Shown here: positions 53,647 through 61,580 of the stretch, piece after piece
Position numbering within the stretch: the stretch's first letter is position 1
How the letters are laid out: every line of letters begins with the position of its first letter
NCBI RefSeq assembly: GCF_007859755.1
Contig: NZ_SJPF01000002.1
Location: 391,729-455,728 of the forward strand
Direction of reading: 5' to 3'
Source: Blastopirellula retiformator
Lineage (GTDB): Bacteria > Planctomycetota > Planctomycetia > Pirellulales > Pirellulaceae
DNA length: 64,000 nucleotides
Notes under the pieces: model-generated
The model's database searches: none
What the model saw: the letters and a program-made list of their open reading frames with translations, nothing else
What the model was told of the DNA's origin: nothing
Position numbers and translations under genes: made by a program

Positions 53647-53862
53647 CTAGGACGAAGTCGGATCAATTCCATAGAGCTCTTTGATGCGATCCGCCGCGAT
53701 GAAATCGGACGCGGAATTATAATTGTTAGGCTCCGCCAAGAGCTGCTTGTATTGCTCGAAAGCAGCTTCTTTGTCCGGTCCGAGATTGACCTGACGACCA
53801 TTGAGAGTGACATACCAGAGGCCCCGCTTCGGGCGGAACCAGGGTTTGGGAAACTTACGCAT
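53647..53862 (-). CDS. Integrase N-terminal-like short protein, probable remnant
   Basis: This 71-residue protein starts at ATG 53862 with a strong GGGAGGT site. The first 45 residues (MRKFPKPWFRPKRGLWYVTL, then NGRQVNLGPDKEAAFEQYKQ) resemble the start of planctomycete tyrosine recombinases, which open with PKPxxR, a WYV-LNG strand and a NLG-D--AA helix. The rest (NYNSASDFIAADRIKELYG) does not continue into the core-binding or catalytic domains, and no catalytic Arg or Tyr region exists here. It lies 140 bp from tRNA-Arg, a typical integration site. It is either an integrase fragment or a small stand-alone DNA-binding protein. Confidence 0.6.
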   Translation of the reverse strand: MRKFPKPWFRPKRGLWYVTLNGRQVNLGPDKEAAFEQYKQLLAEPNNYNSASDFIAADRIKELYGIDPTSS

Positions 53863-53918
53863 TGAACCACCTCCCGACCTGTTGTGAAAACAGAGAAAGG
53901 ACCGAGAGGTCTTTTGCG

Positions 53919-53954
53919 GGTCCTAGTCAGCACTACCTGGCTAGGACCTTTTTT
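53919..53954 (+). terminator. Rho-independent terminator-like hairpin
   Basis: GGTCCTAG (53919-53926) and CTAGGACC (53941-53948) form a perfect 8-bp stem with a 14-nt loop, followed by TTTTTT (53949-53954). No plus-strand gene ends just upstream, so it may belong to a lost gene or insulate the tRNA region. Confidence 0.7.
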
Positions 53955-54001
53955 CGTGACAAAATCAGTGACTATGTCACGTATCGTCGTTGTAAGTTTA
54001 G

Positions 54002-54075
<74 letters not shown>

Positions 54076-54367
54076 ATGCTTACCTGTGATGACTTGCGTC
54101 CCACGGCAGATCACAAAGTTTAGCCGCACTCCGCGCATGCGTAAAGGGGACGCTGGGCGATCTTGGCGTTCATTTGCGAAAAAATTGCTCTCGCCTAAAC
54201 GGTTGCAGGCATTGGGGTTACTTGCGGCCTCTACGTTGGCGGCCTCTGCGCCGGCGGCGGTGAGACCCGGTTTACGGCTTGCAGCGATTATTTCCCCTCG
54301 GCTTTGGTCGCTTGGCGGTGAGCCGTCCGTTTTTGTCTCCGACGTGCCGGCGACGGGCCAATGTAGG

Positions 54368-54397
54368 TTGACGACTTCCTTCTCTATCGGATAGCTT
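54368..54397 (+). promoter_or_regulatory. Possible metE promoter
   Basis: TTGACG (54368-54373) is a good -35 box. A weak -10 (TAGCTT at 54392-54397, 18-bp spacing) would start transcription at the 5' edge of the riboswitch. The -10 match is poor. Confidence 0.25.
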
Positions 54398-54404
54398 GGC
54401 GACG

Positions 54405-54605
54405 TGATTGGTTCGCTCCCTTTTTGTGGAGCGTCGAAAGAGGGAACTCCGGTGAGAAACCGGGACAGCCCCCGCTGCGGTAACCAGAAACGAACGCCGT
54501 CGGTAAGCACTGATCCTCGTCGGGTTGGAAAGCAACGGCCAGTAGGAACCGCCCAGCCCAACGGCTCGGCCCAGTCTGGAAGTCCGAAGACCTGCCAGTC
54601 GCCTG
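54405..54605 (+). promoter_or_regulatory. Cobalamin (B12) riboswitch upstream of metE
   Basis: The leader contains the conserved cobalamin-riboswitch core (54451-54480: GGTGAGAAACCGGGACAG then CCCCCGCTGCGG) and the B12 box AGTCCGAAGACCTGCC (54581-54596), in correct order and spacing, with helices between them. It lies about 265 nt upstream of the methionine synthase start on the same strand. In this family adenosylcobalamin binding turns expression off; shutting down the B12-independent enzyme when B12 is available is the classical logic. The switch mechanism (terminator or ribosome-site masking) is not evident; no intrinsic terminator was seen between it and metE. The stretch 54076-54404 upstream of it holds no gene. 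Confidence 0.92.
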
Positions 54606-54868
54606 CATCGCTTGATGCGGTTTCGTCATACGCCTTCGGGGATGGAGGCGCCATGGAGATTCCTACGATGACATCGTTTCTCGATGTGCGCGCCTGTGCT
54701 GCGCAGCGGCGAACTCGCTCGCCGTTTAGTCGCTCCCACGCTTTGTAGCGACTGAGCAAGTTTCCGCCGGTTTTCTTATTCGTTTCGCGCGCAGGATCTG
54801 TTCCGACATTGCTATCCGGACGCCGCTCCTGCTGCGCGCTACCTGCGCATTTAATAAGGTAAGCGTAC

Positions 54869-57169
54869 ATGCAATCTGCAAATTTAGGTTTTCCTCGCAT
54901 TGGTAAAGATCGTCAGCTCAAGAAGGCGGTCGAGTCGTATTGGGCCGGCAAGTTGCCCGCGCCACAGCTGCTTCAGGTCGCGGCCGAATTGCGGGCCGAG
55001 CATTGGCGTCTGCAACAAGCGGCCGGCATCGACTCGATCCCCTGCAACGACTTTTCGCTGTATGACCAGATGCTCGACATGGCGGTCGCGCTCGGCGTAA
55101 TTCCGCCGCGATTCGCCCAGCTCGACGTTTCGCCGCTCGAACGCTACTTCTTGATGGCCCGCGGTCAGGCGCCCGGCGTAGAGCTGCCGCACGAAGTTCC
55201 GGCGCTCGAAATGACCAAGTGGTTCGACACCAACTATCACTACCTGGCGCCCGAGTTTGAGCACGACCAAGCGTTCGCCGCCGACGCCGCCAAGCCGAGC
55301 GCCGAGCTGGCCGAAGCGGCCAAGCTGGGCATCGCGGCTCGGCCGGTGGTGATCGGCCCGGTCACCTTTTTGACGCTCGGCAAACTGCGCAGCGCGACTG
55401 GCGATCGCTTCGATCTGCTCGACGCGCTGCTCCCCGCCTATGTCGAACTGCTTCGGCAGATCGTCGCAGCCGGAGCAACCTGGGTCCAGATCGATGAGCC
55501 GATCTTGTCGACCGACCTGGGCGACCGGCAGCGGGAGGCGCTGGTGACGACCTACCGCACGATCGCCGCCCAACTGCCGCAGTTGCAGGTGATGCTGGCG
55601 ACCTACTTTGGTCCCTTGGCCGAGAATCTGACGCTGGCGGCTCAGTTGCCGACGGCCGGCCTGCACGTCGACCTGGTTCGCGGCCAAGAGGACGCCCCCT
55701 TGTTGGTTGACGCTTTGCCTGCCGACAAGATCGTTTCGTTGGGCTTGGTCGAAGGCCGCAACGTCTGGAAGGTCGACGCCGCCGCCGCAATCGCGCTGGC
55801 GACGCCGCTGGTCGAAAAAATAGGCGCCGACCGCGTGCAAATCGCCCCCAGCTGTTCGCTGCTGCATGCTCCAGTCGATCTCGACGCCGAGACTGAACTG
55901 GACGACGAACTGAAAAGTTGGCTCGCGTTCGGCAAGCAAAAGTTGGCCGAGGTCCAACTGCTCGCCACGGCGCTGCAAGGCGACCAAGACCAGGCGACCC
56001 GCACTGCGTTGCGGGCCAATCGTCTGCCCCATGTCAGCCGGCAAACCTCGGAACGCGTCGTCTCGCCATCGGTGCAAGGTCGCGTTGCATTCGTCGACGA
56101 GCACATGCAGCGTCGCCGCAGTGCATTTCCACAGCGGCGCCCGGTTCAGCAGACGGCGCTCGGCCTGCCGGCGTTTCCGACCACCACGATCGGTTCGTTT
56201 CCGCAGACGAGCGAAATCCGCCAGGCCCGAGCCCAACATCGCCAGGGGACGATCTCGCACGACGACTACGTTGCCACGATGCAGGCTCAGATCCGCGAAG
56301 TAATCGCCTTTCAGGAAGAAGTCGGCTTGGATCTGCTGGTCCATGGCGAGCCGGAGCGGAACGACATGGTCGAGTACTTCGGCGAGTCGCTCGATGGTTT
56401 TGCAATCACCCGCAACGGCTGGGTGCAAAGCTACGGCAGCCGCTGCGTCAAACCGCCGATCATCTACGGCGACGTTTCGCGTCCCAAAGCGATGACCGTC
56501 GAGTGGATTCAATACGCCCAATCGTGTTCGACCAAGCCGGTCAAAGGGATGCTGACCGGGCCGGTAACCATTTTGTGCTGGTCGTTCGTTCGCGATGATC
56601 AACCGCGGAGCGAAACGACCCGCCAAATCGCCCTGGCGATTCGGGACGAAGTCGAGGATCTCGAAAAGGCTGGCGTCCGGGTGATTCAAATTGATGAGCC
56701 TGCGTTGCGAGAAGGATTGCCGCTGCGAAAGCGCGATTGGGACGCGTACCTGACGTGGGCCGGCGATTGTTTCCGACTGGCCAGCAGCGTGGTGGCGGAC
56801 CAGACGCAGATCCACACGCACATGTGCTACTGCGAGTTCAACGACATTATCGAAGCGATCGCCGGACTCGACGCCGACGTCATTTCGATCGAAACGTCGC
56901 GCAGCGACATGGAACTGCTCGGCGCGTTCGTCGATTTTCGCTACCCGAACGAGATCGGGCCGGGCGTCTTCGACATTCATTCGCCGCAAGCGCCCACCTC
57001 GGCGTCGATGCTGCGGCTGCTGACCAAAGCGGCCGAGGTCTTGCAGCCGTCGCAGATCTGGGTCAATCCCGACTGCGGCCTGAAAACCCGCCAGTGGGAG
57101 GAAGTCCGACCAGCGCTAAGCAACATGGTCAAAGCTGCCGAAGCGGCGCGTCAAAGTTTGGCTACCTGA
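54869..57169 (+). CDS. metE: Cobalamin-independent methionine synthase
   Basis: This 766-residue protein has the normal MetE length and two-barrel architecture. The N-terminal barrel opens ANLGFPRIGKDRQLKKAVES and has WFDTNYHYLAPEF; the C-terminal catalytic barrel shows TTTIGSFPQTSEIRQAR, KGMLTGPVTILCWSFVRDD and VIQIDEPALREGLPL. The zinc site that activates homocysteine lies in HMCYCEFNDII (His and Cys), SIETSRSDMEL (Glu) and NPDCGLKTRQW (Cys). It transfers a methyl group from methyltetrahydrofolate-polyglutamate to homocysteine in the cytoplasm. ATG 54869 follows AAGGTAAG. Expression is predicted to be controlled by the upstream cobalamin riboswitch. Confidence 0.97.
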   Translation: MQSANLGFPRIGKDRQLKKAVESYWAGKLPAPQLLQVAAELRAEHWRLQQAAGIDSIPCNDFSLYDQMLDMAVALGVIPPRFAQLDVSPLERYFLMARGQAPGVELPHEVPALEMTKWFDTNYHYLAPEFEHDQAFAADAAKPSAELAEAAKLGIAARPVVIGPVTFLTLGKLRSATGDRFDLLDALLPAYVELLRQIVAAGATWVQIDEPILSTDLGDRQREALVTTYRTIAAQLPQLQVMLATYFGPLAENLTLAAQLPTAGLHVDLVRGQEDAPLLVDALPADKIVSLGLVEGRNVWKVDAAAAIALATPLVEKIGADRVQIAPSCSLLHAPVDLDAETELDDELKSWLAFGKQKLAEVQLLATALQGDQDQATRTALRANRLPHVSRQTSERVVSPSVQGRVAFVDEHMQRRRSAFPQRRPVQQTALGLPAFPTTTIGSFPQTSEIRQARAQHRQGTISHDDYVATMQAQIREVIAFQEEVGLDLLVHGEPERNDMVEYFGESLDGFAITRNGWVQSYGSRCVKPPIIYGDVSRPKAMTVEWIQYAQSCSTKPVKGMLTGPVTILCWSFVRDDQPRSETTRQIALAIRDEVEDLEKAGVRVIQIDEPALREGLPLRKRDWDAYLTWAGDCFRLASSVVADQTQIHTHMCYCEFNDIIEAIAGLDADVISIETSRSDMELLGAFVDFRYPNEIGPGVFDIHSPQAPTSASMLRLLTKAAEVLQPSQIWVNPDCGLKTRQWEEVRPALSNMVKAAEAARQSLAT

Positions 57170-57269
57170 CGCACGCCTTAGCAGCCGCCCGGTCGCCAAT
57201 TCCCCAACCGGCGGCCGGGCATTTTTATGCGCGTATGACGCTCGGTGCGAGTGCGCACGCCAACAAACC

Positions 57270-57355
57270 GGACCACAGCCCGCACGTTTTTTGATCCCCC
57301 CATCCCCGTAGGGTCCGCTGTGCGGACCAAGAGCCTGCTGGCTCGGTTATTTGGC
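57270..57355. repeat. R4 direct repeat, unit 1
   Basis: About 86 bp repeated at 57531-57615 with a few changes. The core GGTCCGCTGTGCGGACC (57312-57328) is a perfect palindrome. Neither strand shows a gene in 57170-57624. Confidence 0.75.
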
Positions 57356-57530
57356 GAACAACCCCAACCGGACCGCCACGTTCCAAAATTTCCGAATTGC
57401 CAAACACCGCCCGCATCTTCATCAGCCCCACCGGGGCGATCTAACCATGGCGCGGAATGTCGGTTCGCATTCTGCGATGGACTGGACCGATGGTTTGCAT
57501 TTTTTTTGCTCGCCGACGTCGATCGGGACT

Positions 57531-57615
57531 GGACCGCAGCGCACGTTTTTTTCGAGCCCCCATCCGCGTAGGGTCCGCTGTGCGGACCAAGAGCCTGCTG
57601 TCTCGGCTATTTGGC
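57531..57615. repeat. R4 direct repeat, unit 2
   Basis: Second unit of the same direct repeat, 261 bp after the first, including the poly-T tract, the CCCCCATCC segment, the GGTCCGCTGTGCGGACC core and the tail to TATTTGGCG. Confidence 0.75.
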
Positions 57616-57624
57616 GCCCGTTGC

Positions 57625-58905
57625 TCATGCTTGTTGAGCAGGTTCGTGGTCCGCACAGCGGACCCTACGACTGGATCGCCCCGTTTCATTTTTTTCTTCG
57701 CCCGGCGGCAACGTATATCGCTTGAGCGTCGAATGGGGTTCTTTCGGCATCTCGACAATCTTCCCGGCCGTCATCATCCGGTCCCAGGTCGGGCCGAACT
57801 TGCTGCCGCTCATGCCGCTGTTGCTGCGGATGTTGTATTTGCAGAGGCCGTTTTCACCAGCGTCGAGCAGGACGCGGCGAAGTTGGGACTCGAGCTTTTC
57901 GAATTTCACGTCTTCTTTCGCTTGCTTCGCGGCGGCTTCGATCTCGGTCGCCTCGCGCAAGGAAACATTCCAGCGGCGGCCGCCCTGGTCGGAAAGACGA
58001 CCTTCGTCGATATCAACGCCCCACTCGCCACCTTGCCCGGCGTAGCCGCCGATCGACAGCCAGAGTTTGTGCTTTCCGCTGCCACTTTGAAACGCTTCGC
58101 GACGATTCACCAATAGCCATTGCTGGGCGAAGTCGAGACTGCCCGCCAAGATCGACGCGTCCAGCTTGCCCGGTTTCATTTCTTTGCGAGTTTGCACGCA
58201 GAGAATCGGCGTGGCGCCAGCTTTCGAAATGGTCTTTACCAGCGTTTGAATTGCTTCGGCCTGCTTGCGTTTGTTGGTGGAGCCAAGACGCAGTGGATCG
58301 ATCACGACGACTTCCAGTTCAAACTTCTCGATCCACTCCCTCAGGCTCTCCAGGTTCTCTGGAGCTGCCGGCTCCTCGACCGACATGAACCACTGCAGGT
58401 TGTCGAGCGTTGGGTTTTCCTCGCGGGCGGCGCTCCACCGGACCGCCAAGTCGGTGAGCTGCGACTGCTTGTTGTCGGCGCCAACAAAGCCGACGCGGAA
58501 CACTTTTTCGGCGGCGAACTCTCCCAAAAACTTGCCGCCGGTCGCGAGCGCCGCGCACAGATCGACCGCCAGCGACGACTTTAATGTCTTGCTCGGCCCA
58601 ACGATCACTGCCGGCTCGTTCTTGGTTAGCAGGTTGTTGAAGAGCCACTCTTGCGGCTTTCGCTCGGCGAGCATTTCGGCGGTCGAGAGCGTGCGATGCG
58701 TCTCTTTCGCTTCATCACCGCCGCCGACGTCGAGGCGAACGATACCTTGATCGGCGGTGAAAAAATCGACTCCCCTCCGTGCGTCAATCTCTTTTTGCAC
58801 TTTCGCGATTTCGGCGGTGATCTGTTCGACCTCTTGCTGCTCCCGGCGGTCTTTCCGCAGCTGACGCATCCGGGCTTGGAACTTCTGAATTCGGGCTCGG
58901 CGCAT
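57625..58905 (-). CDS. RepA-like AAA ATPase (AAA_25), repeat-flanked
   Basis: ATG 58905 follows AAGGGAAA and gives 426 residues; the frame extends upstream only through repeat DNA. A charged coiled-coil N-terminus (about 1-40, QARMRQLRKDRREQQEVEQI) precedes a hexameric-helicase-like ATPase core. Walker A is GPSKTLKSSLAVDLC, lacking the usual Gly before Lys as in many planctomycete AAA_25 proteins; Walker B is LEVVVIDPLRLGS, followed by PILCVQTRKEM. A winged-helix-like segment follows (NGLCKYNIRSNSGMSGSKFG). Relatives serve in plasmid or phage replication. The last about 13 residues (RVRCADHEPAQQA) are translated R4 repeat, so the natural C-terminus has been replaced. No replication or phage genes adjoin. 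Confidence 0.8.
   Translation of the reverse strand: MRRARIQKFQARMRQLRKDRREQQEVEQITAEIAKVQKEIDARRGVDFFTADQGIVRLDVGGGDEAKETHRTLSTAEMLAERKPQEWLFNNLLTKNEPAVIVGPSKTLKSSLAVDLCAALATGGKFLGEFAAEKVFRVGFVGADNKQSQLTDLAVRWSAAREENPTLDNLQWFMSVEEPAAPENLESLREWIEKFELEVVVIDPLRLGSTNKRKQAEAIQTLVKTISKAGATPILCVQTRKEMKPGKLDASILAGSLDFAQQWLLVNRREAFQSGSGKHKLWLSIGGYAGQGGEWGVDIDEGRLSDQGGRRWNVSLREATEIEAAAKQAKEDVKFEKLESQLRRVLLDAGENGLCKYNIRSNSGMSGSKFGPTWDRMMTAGKIVEMPKEPHSTLKRYTLPPGEEKNETGRSSRRVRCADHEPAQQA
57648..57668. repeat. R4 core inside the 3' end of the ATPase gene
   Basis: GGTCCGCACAGCGGACC plus CTAC is the inverted form of the R4 core and lies within the last codons of the AAA ATPase reading frame. A further identical 21-bp copy is at 59386-59406. 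Confidence 0.8.
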
Positions 58906-58941
58906 GAGATTTCCCTTGGTTTGTGAAAACAAAATCTGGGT

Positions 58942-59041
58942 GCCACTGGCCTTCAGCCAGTGTCTTCCGTGAATCGATATCCAACTCCATACTTCGACCG
59001 CGTCACTTCGATCTGAAGAGCACTGACGGAAGGCCAGTGGC
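58942..59041. mobile_element. R3 terminal-inverted-repeat element, copy 1
   Basis: This 100-bp element starts GCCACTGGCCTTCAGCC and ends with an imperfect inverted copy of its first 21 bp. The unit is about 90 percent identical to 59270-59370. It lies 37 bp upstream of the ATPase start codon and may form the promoter or leader of that gene. Confidence 0.75.
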
Positions 59042-59269
59042 GCCCGGTGGGAAGTTGGTTCGCTCAGCGCGCAGGGAGAGCCATCAGCGACCTGCGTGCT
59101 TCGGAAAATTCGCCTTGCCGCCATGCAGGGCGCGAAGAATTTTGGCTCGGCGGGCGGTTGATCAGATGCCCGCAACTTTAAGGGGTGTAGTGTACGAAAT
59201 GCCAGGCAGTTTTGCAAGCCTTTTTTGACGCTTCGTAGGCCCTGGGTAGGCTGGGTCGAGCCGCTGGGT

Positions 59270-59370
59270 GCCACTGGCCTTCAGCCAGTGTCTTCCGTGA
59301 ATCGATATCCAGCTCCGTACTTCGACCGCGTCACTTCGATCATGAAGAGCACTGGCTGAAGGCCAGTGGC
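59270..59370. mobile_element. R3 terminal-inverted-repeat element, copy 2
   Basis: This 101-bp element has perfect 21-bp terminal inverted repeats (59270-59290 and 59350-59370). The region between the two copies, 59042-59269, has no recognisable gene. An R4 core follows at 59386-59406. Confidence 0.8.
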
Positions 59371-59385
59371 GCCCGGTGGGAAGTT

Positions 59386-59406
59386 GGTCCGCACAGCGGA
59401 CCCTAC
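59386..59406. repeat. R4 core, isolated copy
   Basis: Same 21-bp sequence and orientation as 57648-57668, located between R3 copy 2 and the membrane-protein gene. Confidence 0.75.
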
Positions 59407-59461
59407 GCGGGAGGTGCTTCTGGCCGCTTTTGGCGTTACGCCGCGGCCTGCCCTAATTTGG

Positions 59462-60007
59462 TTACAGCAGGACTGGGCCGCCCGGTTCTAGCTTTCCGGC
59501 GATCACAAACCCGCTGACGATCATCACCAGCAAACCGACCAGTGCGAACGCCCAGAAGACGAAGCGGAAGCACTCGGCGTAGTTGTAGTACATCCCTTCA
59601 AACGTCAGGTTGCCTTCCCGCAGTTTCTCGAACTGGACGCGCTCGAACGAAAAGAGCCGCACTGGGTTCGGCATGTTGTTGACGTCATCCAGCTTCTGCA
59701 ACCGGTCGAGATGGACGAGTGCGTCTTCGCCGTTTTTGACCAGGCGTCGCGTTCGCTTGTCGAGCTTCGAGAAGGCGAACGAAAAATAGATTAACAGGAA
59801 GCCGAGGATCAGGCCGAAATAGCCGCCCAATTGCCCCGGCGAACCAGTTCTCATCAGCAGCGCGAACCCGCCCAGCAGCGCCGTCGAGAGAATGACGTAG
59901 AAGTGAAACGCCCGCATCCGATGATCGGAATGGAGGGCGAAGTAATCCCAGGCATACTGCCGAAACGTCTCGTCGCGAATCGCCTCGGGCGGCTTCTTTA
60001 AACTCAT
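59462..60007 (-). CDS. Conserved membrane protein of unknown function
   Basis: ATG 60007 gives 181 residues; a longer frame to 60079 lacks features. Three hydrophobic helices are seen: FHFYVILSTALLGGFALLM (about 38-56), YFGLILGFLLIYFSFAF (about 65-82) and VFWAFALVGLLVMIVSGFVI (about 150-170). Between the second and third lies a cytoplasmic charged segment with KLDKRTRRLVKNGEDALVHL. The N-terminal RDETFRQYAWDYFALHSDHR is conserved-looking and soluble. This layout resembles small bacterial membrane proteins of the RipA/DUF type with no assigned function. It stands alone between repeats and the MGMT gene, and no function can be inferred. Confidence 0.75.
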   Translation of the reverse strand: MSLKKPPEAIRDETFRQYAWDYFALHSDHRMRAFHFYVILSTALLGGFALLMRTGSPGQLGGYFGLILGFLLIYFSFAFSKLDKRTRRLVKNGEDALVHLDRLQKLDDVNNMPNPVRLFSFERVQFEKLREGNLTFEGMYYNYAECFRFVFWAFALVGLLVMIVSGFVIAGKLEPGGPVLL

Positions 60008-60124
60008 AGCTGCTCGGCCATTGAAGGATCGGGAAGCGTTGATGCGTCCGATTCTAGCGAGCGAGCCAAGCGCTGTCACACTTTTCTTGGGTGAGAAAAG
60101 AGATCTGATAGGTCTTGGCCCAGC

Positions 60125-60661
60125 CTACGTGGAGGTGGTTTTGGTCGCTTCTTGCTCGAGCTTTAGTAGCCGCTTCTTTAGCGGCAACCCTTCTGGCGCC
60201 GAGTAGCCGCCCAGCTTGCCGCCGGCGGCGACGACGCGGTGACAAGGGATCACCAGTGTGATCCGGTTCTTGGCCATCGCGCTGCCGACGGCGCGGGCCG
60301 CATTGGGCGAACCTGCTTTGGCGGCAAGTTCTCCATAACTCAGGGTCGTGCCGGGGCGGATCTTGCGGCACTGCTGATAAACCCGGGTTGCGAACGGCGG
60401 ATAGCCGGAGAGGTCGATTTCGATCTCCGTCAGATCCACCGGTTCGCCGGCTGCGTATTGCTGCAAGAGAGCGACGATTTTTTGCTGCTGCGCCGAGAGC
60501 CCCGCACCGCTTTTTCGGGGGCGTTTGCCGGGCGCGAACGAGAGTCGATAGACCACGTCTCCCCGCAATTCGATTTCAAGCGGTCCCAGGTCGGTCGCTA
60601 TCGTGAAAATAGTCGGCGTAAGGGCACTGTTTGCGGCTTGGCGTCGGGTGGAAGTCGGCAT
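60125..60661 (-). CDS. ogt: Methylated-DNA-[protein]-cysteine S-methyltransferase
   Basis: The 178-residue product starts at ATG 60661 (a GTG immediately precedes it). The N-terminal domain is short (FTIATDLGPLEIELRGDVVY). The C-terminal catalytic domain is complete: FATRVYQQCRKIRPGTTLSY, GELAAKAGSPNAARAVGSAM with the recognition-helix Arg, and the active-site VIPCHRVVAAGG with the alkyl-accepting Cys. It transfers alkyl groups from O6-alkylguanine to itself and is then spent. There is no Ada activator domain, so it belongs to the constitutive Ogt-like group. The symbol follows this architecture. Confidence 0.93.
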   Translation of the reverse strand: MPTSTRRQAANSALTPTIFTIATDLGPLEIELRGDVVYRLSFAPGKRPRKSGAGLSAQQQKIVALLQQYAAGEPVDLTEIEIDLSGYPPFATRVYQQCRKIRPGTTLSYGELAAKAGSPNAARAVGSAMAKNRITLVIPCHRVVAAGGKLGGYSAPEGLPLKKRLLKLEQEATKTTST

Positions 60662-60768
60662 CACGGACTTTCCCCAAAGGGGCGAAAAGCTATACTAAGG
60701 TTCAGCGGATAAACCAATTTCTAGTCTATCCGACTATCTACCCTCGAGCGCTCGATAAGGAAAAACGG

Positions 60769-61512
60769 ATGGCCGGTTACCGATCGCTGAGTGACGACTG
60801 CTACGTCAACATGAACCTCAATACCGAGATGGATCTCCCTAGCAGTCGCGAAACGGTGCTGCACTTTTTTGAACAAATCCGCAAGAAGTTTCCGCTGATG
60901 CGTAACTTCTATGCGCGGGAACGTTCTGAATTTGTGTTGGAAGAAGACAAGGATCAAGGCAACTATCGCTGGGCCTCGGTCGAAGCGAAGCGAGTCCTCT
61001 CGGGCTGCGTCAACATCGACAACTGGGACGACGCGATCGATCAGCATCGGTTTGTGCTCGAGCTGGTTCCGTACCTGTTGTCGGTCAGCCCGCTTGATTG
61101 CGAATCGCTGAACCTGATGTACGGTTTCGATTTCACCTATCGCGGCAACCACAATCAACTGGTGGCCGAGGCGCTCGGTCTGTCGCCGGCGTTTGAACGC
61201 TTGGCCCGCAGCAGCGATCACCGGATGGTCAGTTGCGAACCGTCGATCCAGTTCGCCCTGGATGACGACTGCCGCACCCAATGCCGGATCAGCATCGAGA
61301 CCCGCACCAGCGCCTACCACGTCCGGACCGGTGAGTTTCCGGAAGAGCAACTTAGCGTCTATTTGACGTTACGCAACTACGGCAGTCTCGATCCGGGGCA
61401 GACCTATGTCGAAACGCTCGACCAACTGCACGCCGCCGCGACCCGTATCATGGACGAGCATGTCATCGGCAACATCCTGGAGCCTCTCCGCCAGGCGATC
61501 ACGCTGCGGTAA
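60769..61512 (+). CDS. Conserved planctomycete protein of unknown function
   Basis: ATG 60769 follows TAAGGA; an earlier frame start at 60631 would reach into the promoter region. The 247-residue protein is soluble, without signal peptide or membrane helix. It starts MAGYRSLSDDCYVNMNLNTE and contains FFEQIRKKFPLMRNFYARE, ANYRW-type strands (seen as GNYRWASVEAKRVLSGCV), and LNLMYGFDFTYRGNHNQLVAEA. The alternating strands and lone Cys/His residues give no known catalytic motif. I recall this type as a conserved hypothetical in planctomycetes, but no function or fold is established. It is monocistronic, followed by a hairpin repeat. Confidence 0.75.
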   Translation: MAGYRSLSDDCYVNMNLNTEMDLPSSRETVLHFFEQIRKKFPLMRNFYARERSEFVLEEDKDQGNYRWASVEAKRVLSGCVNIDNWDDAIDQHRFVLELVPYLLSVSPLDCESLNLMYGFDFTYRGNHNQLVAEALGLSPAFERLARSSDHRMVSCEPSIQFALDDDCRTQCRISIETRTSAYHVRTGEFPEEQLSVYLTLRNYGSLDPGQTYVETLDQLHAAATRIMDEHVIGNILEPLRQAITLR

Positions 61513-61535
61513 GGAAGAAAAGCGGAAAGCCGAAA

Positions 61536-61567
61536 GCTGGGTCTCGACCCAGCCTACGAAGCGCACC
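61536..61567. repeat. R5 palindromic repeat, hairpin after the preceding gene
   Basis: GCTGGGTC-TC-GACCCAGC (61536-61553) is a perfect 8-bp hairpin followed by CTACGAAGCGC. A diverged, inverted relative is at 59229-59252 (CGCTTCGTAGG and TAGGCTGGGTCGAG). It may act as a transcription barrier. Confidence 0.55.
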
Positions 61568-61580
61568 TGAATGCAGCGTC

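Noticed and set aside
54884-56989. A 701-residue minus-strand open frame
   Set aside because: It is antisense to metE, whose product is complete and unmistakable. The antisense protein has shadow composition.
57245-58116. Plus-strand frames around the R4 repeats
   Set aside because: Their sequence is translated repeat and antisense of the ATPase gene. The shared peptide arises from the repeated DNA itself.
58905-59274. An N-terminal extension of the AAA ATPase to 549 residues
   Set aside because: The extra codons are R3 repeat and unrelated sequence. ATG 58905 has a clear ribosome binding site.
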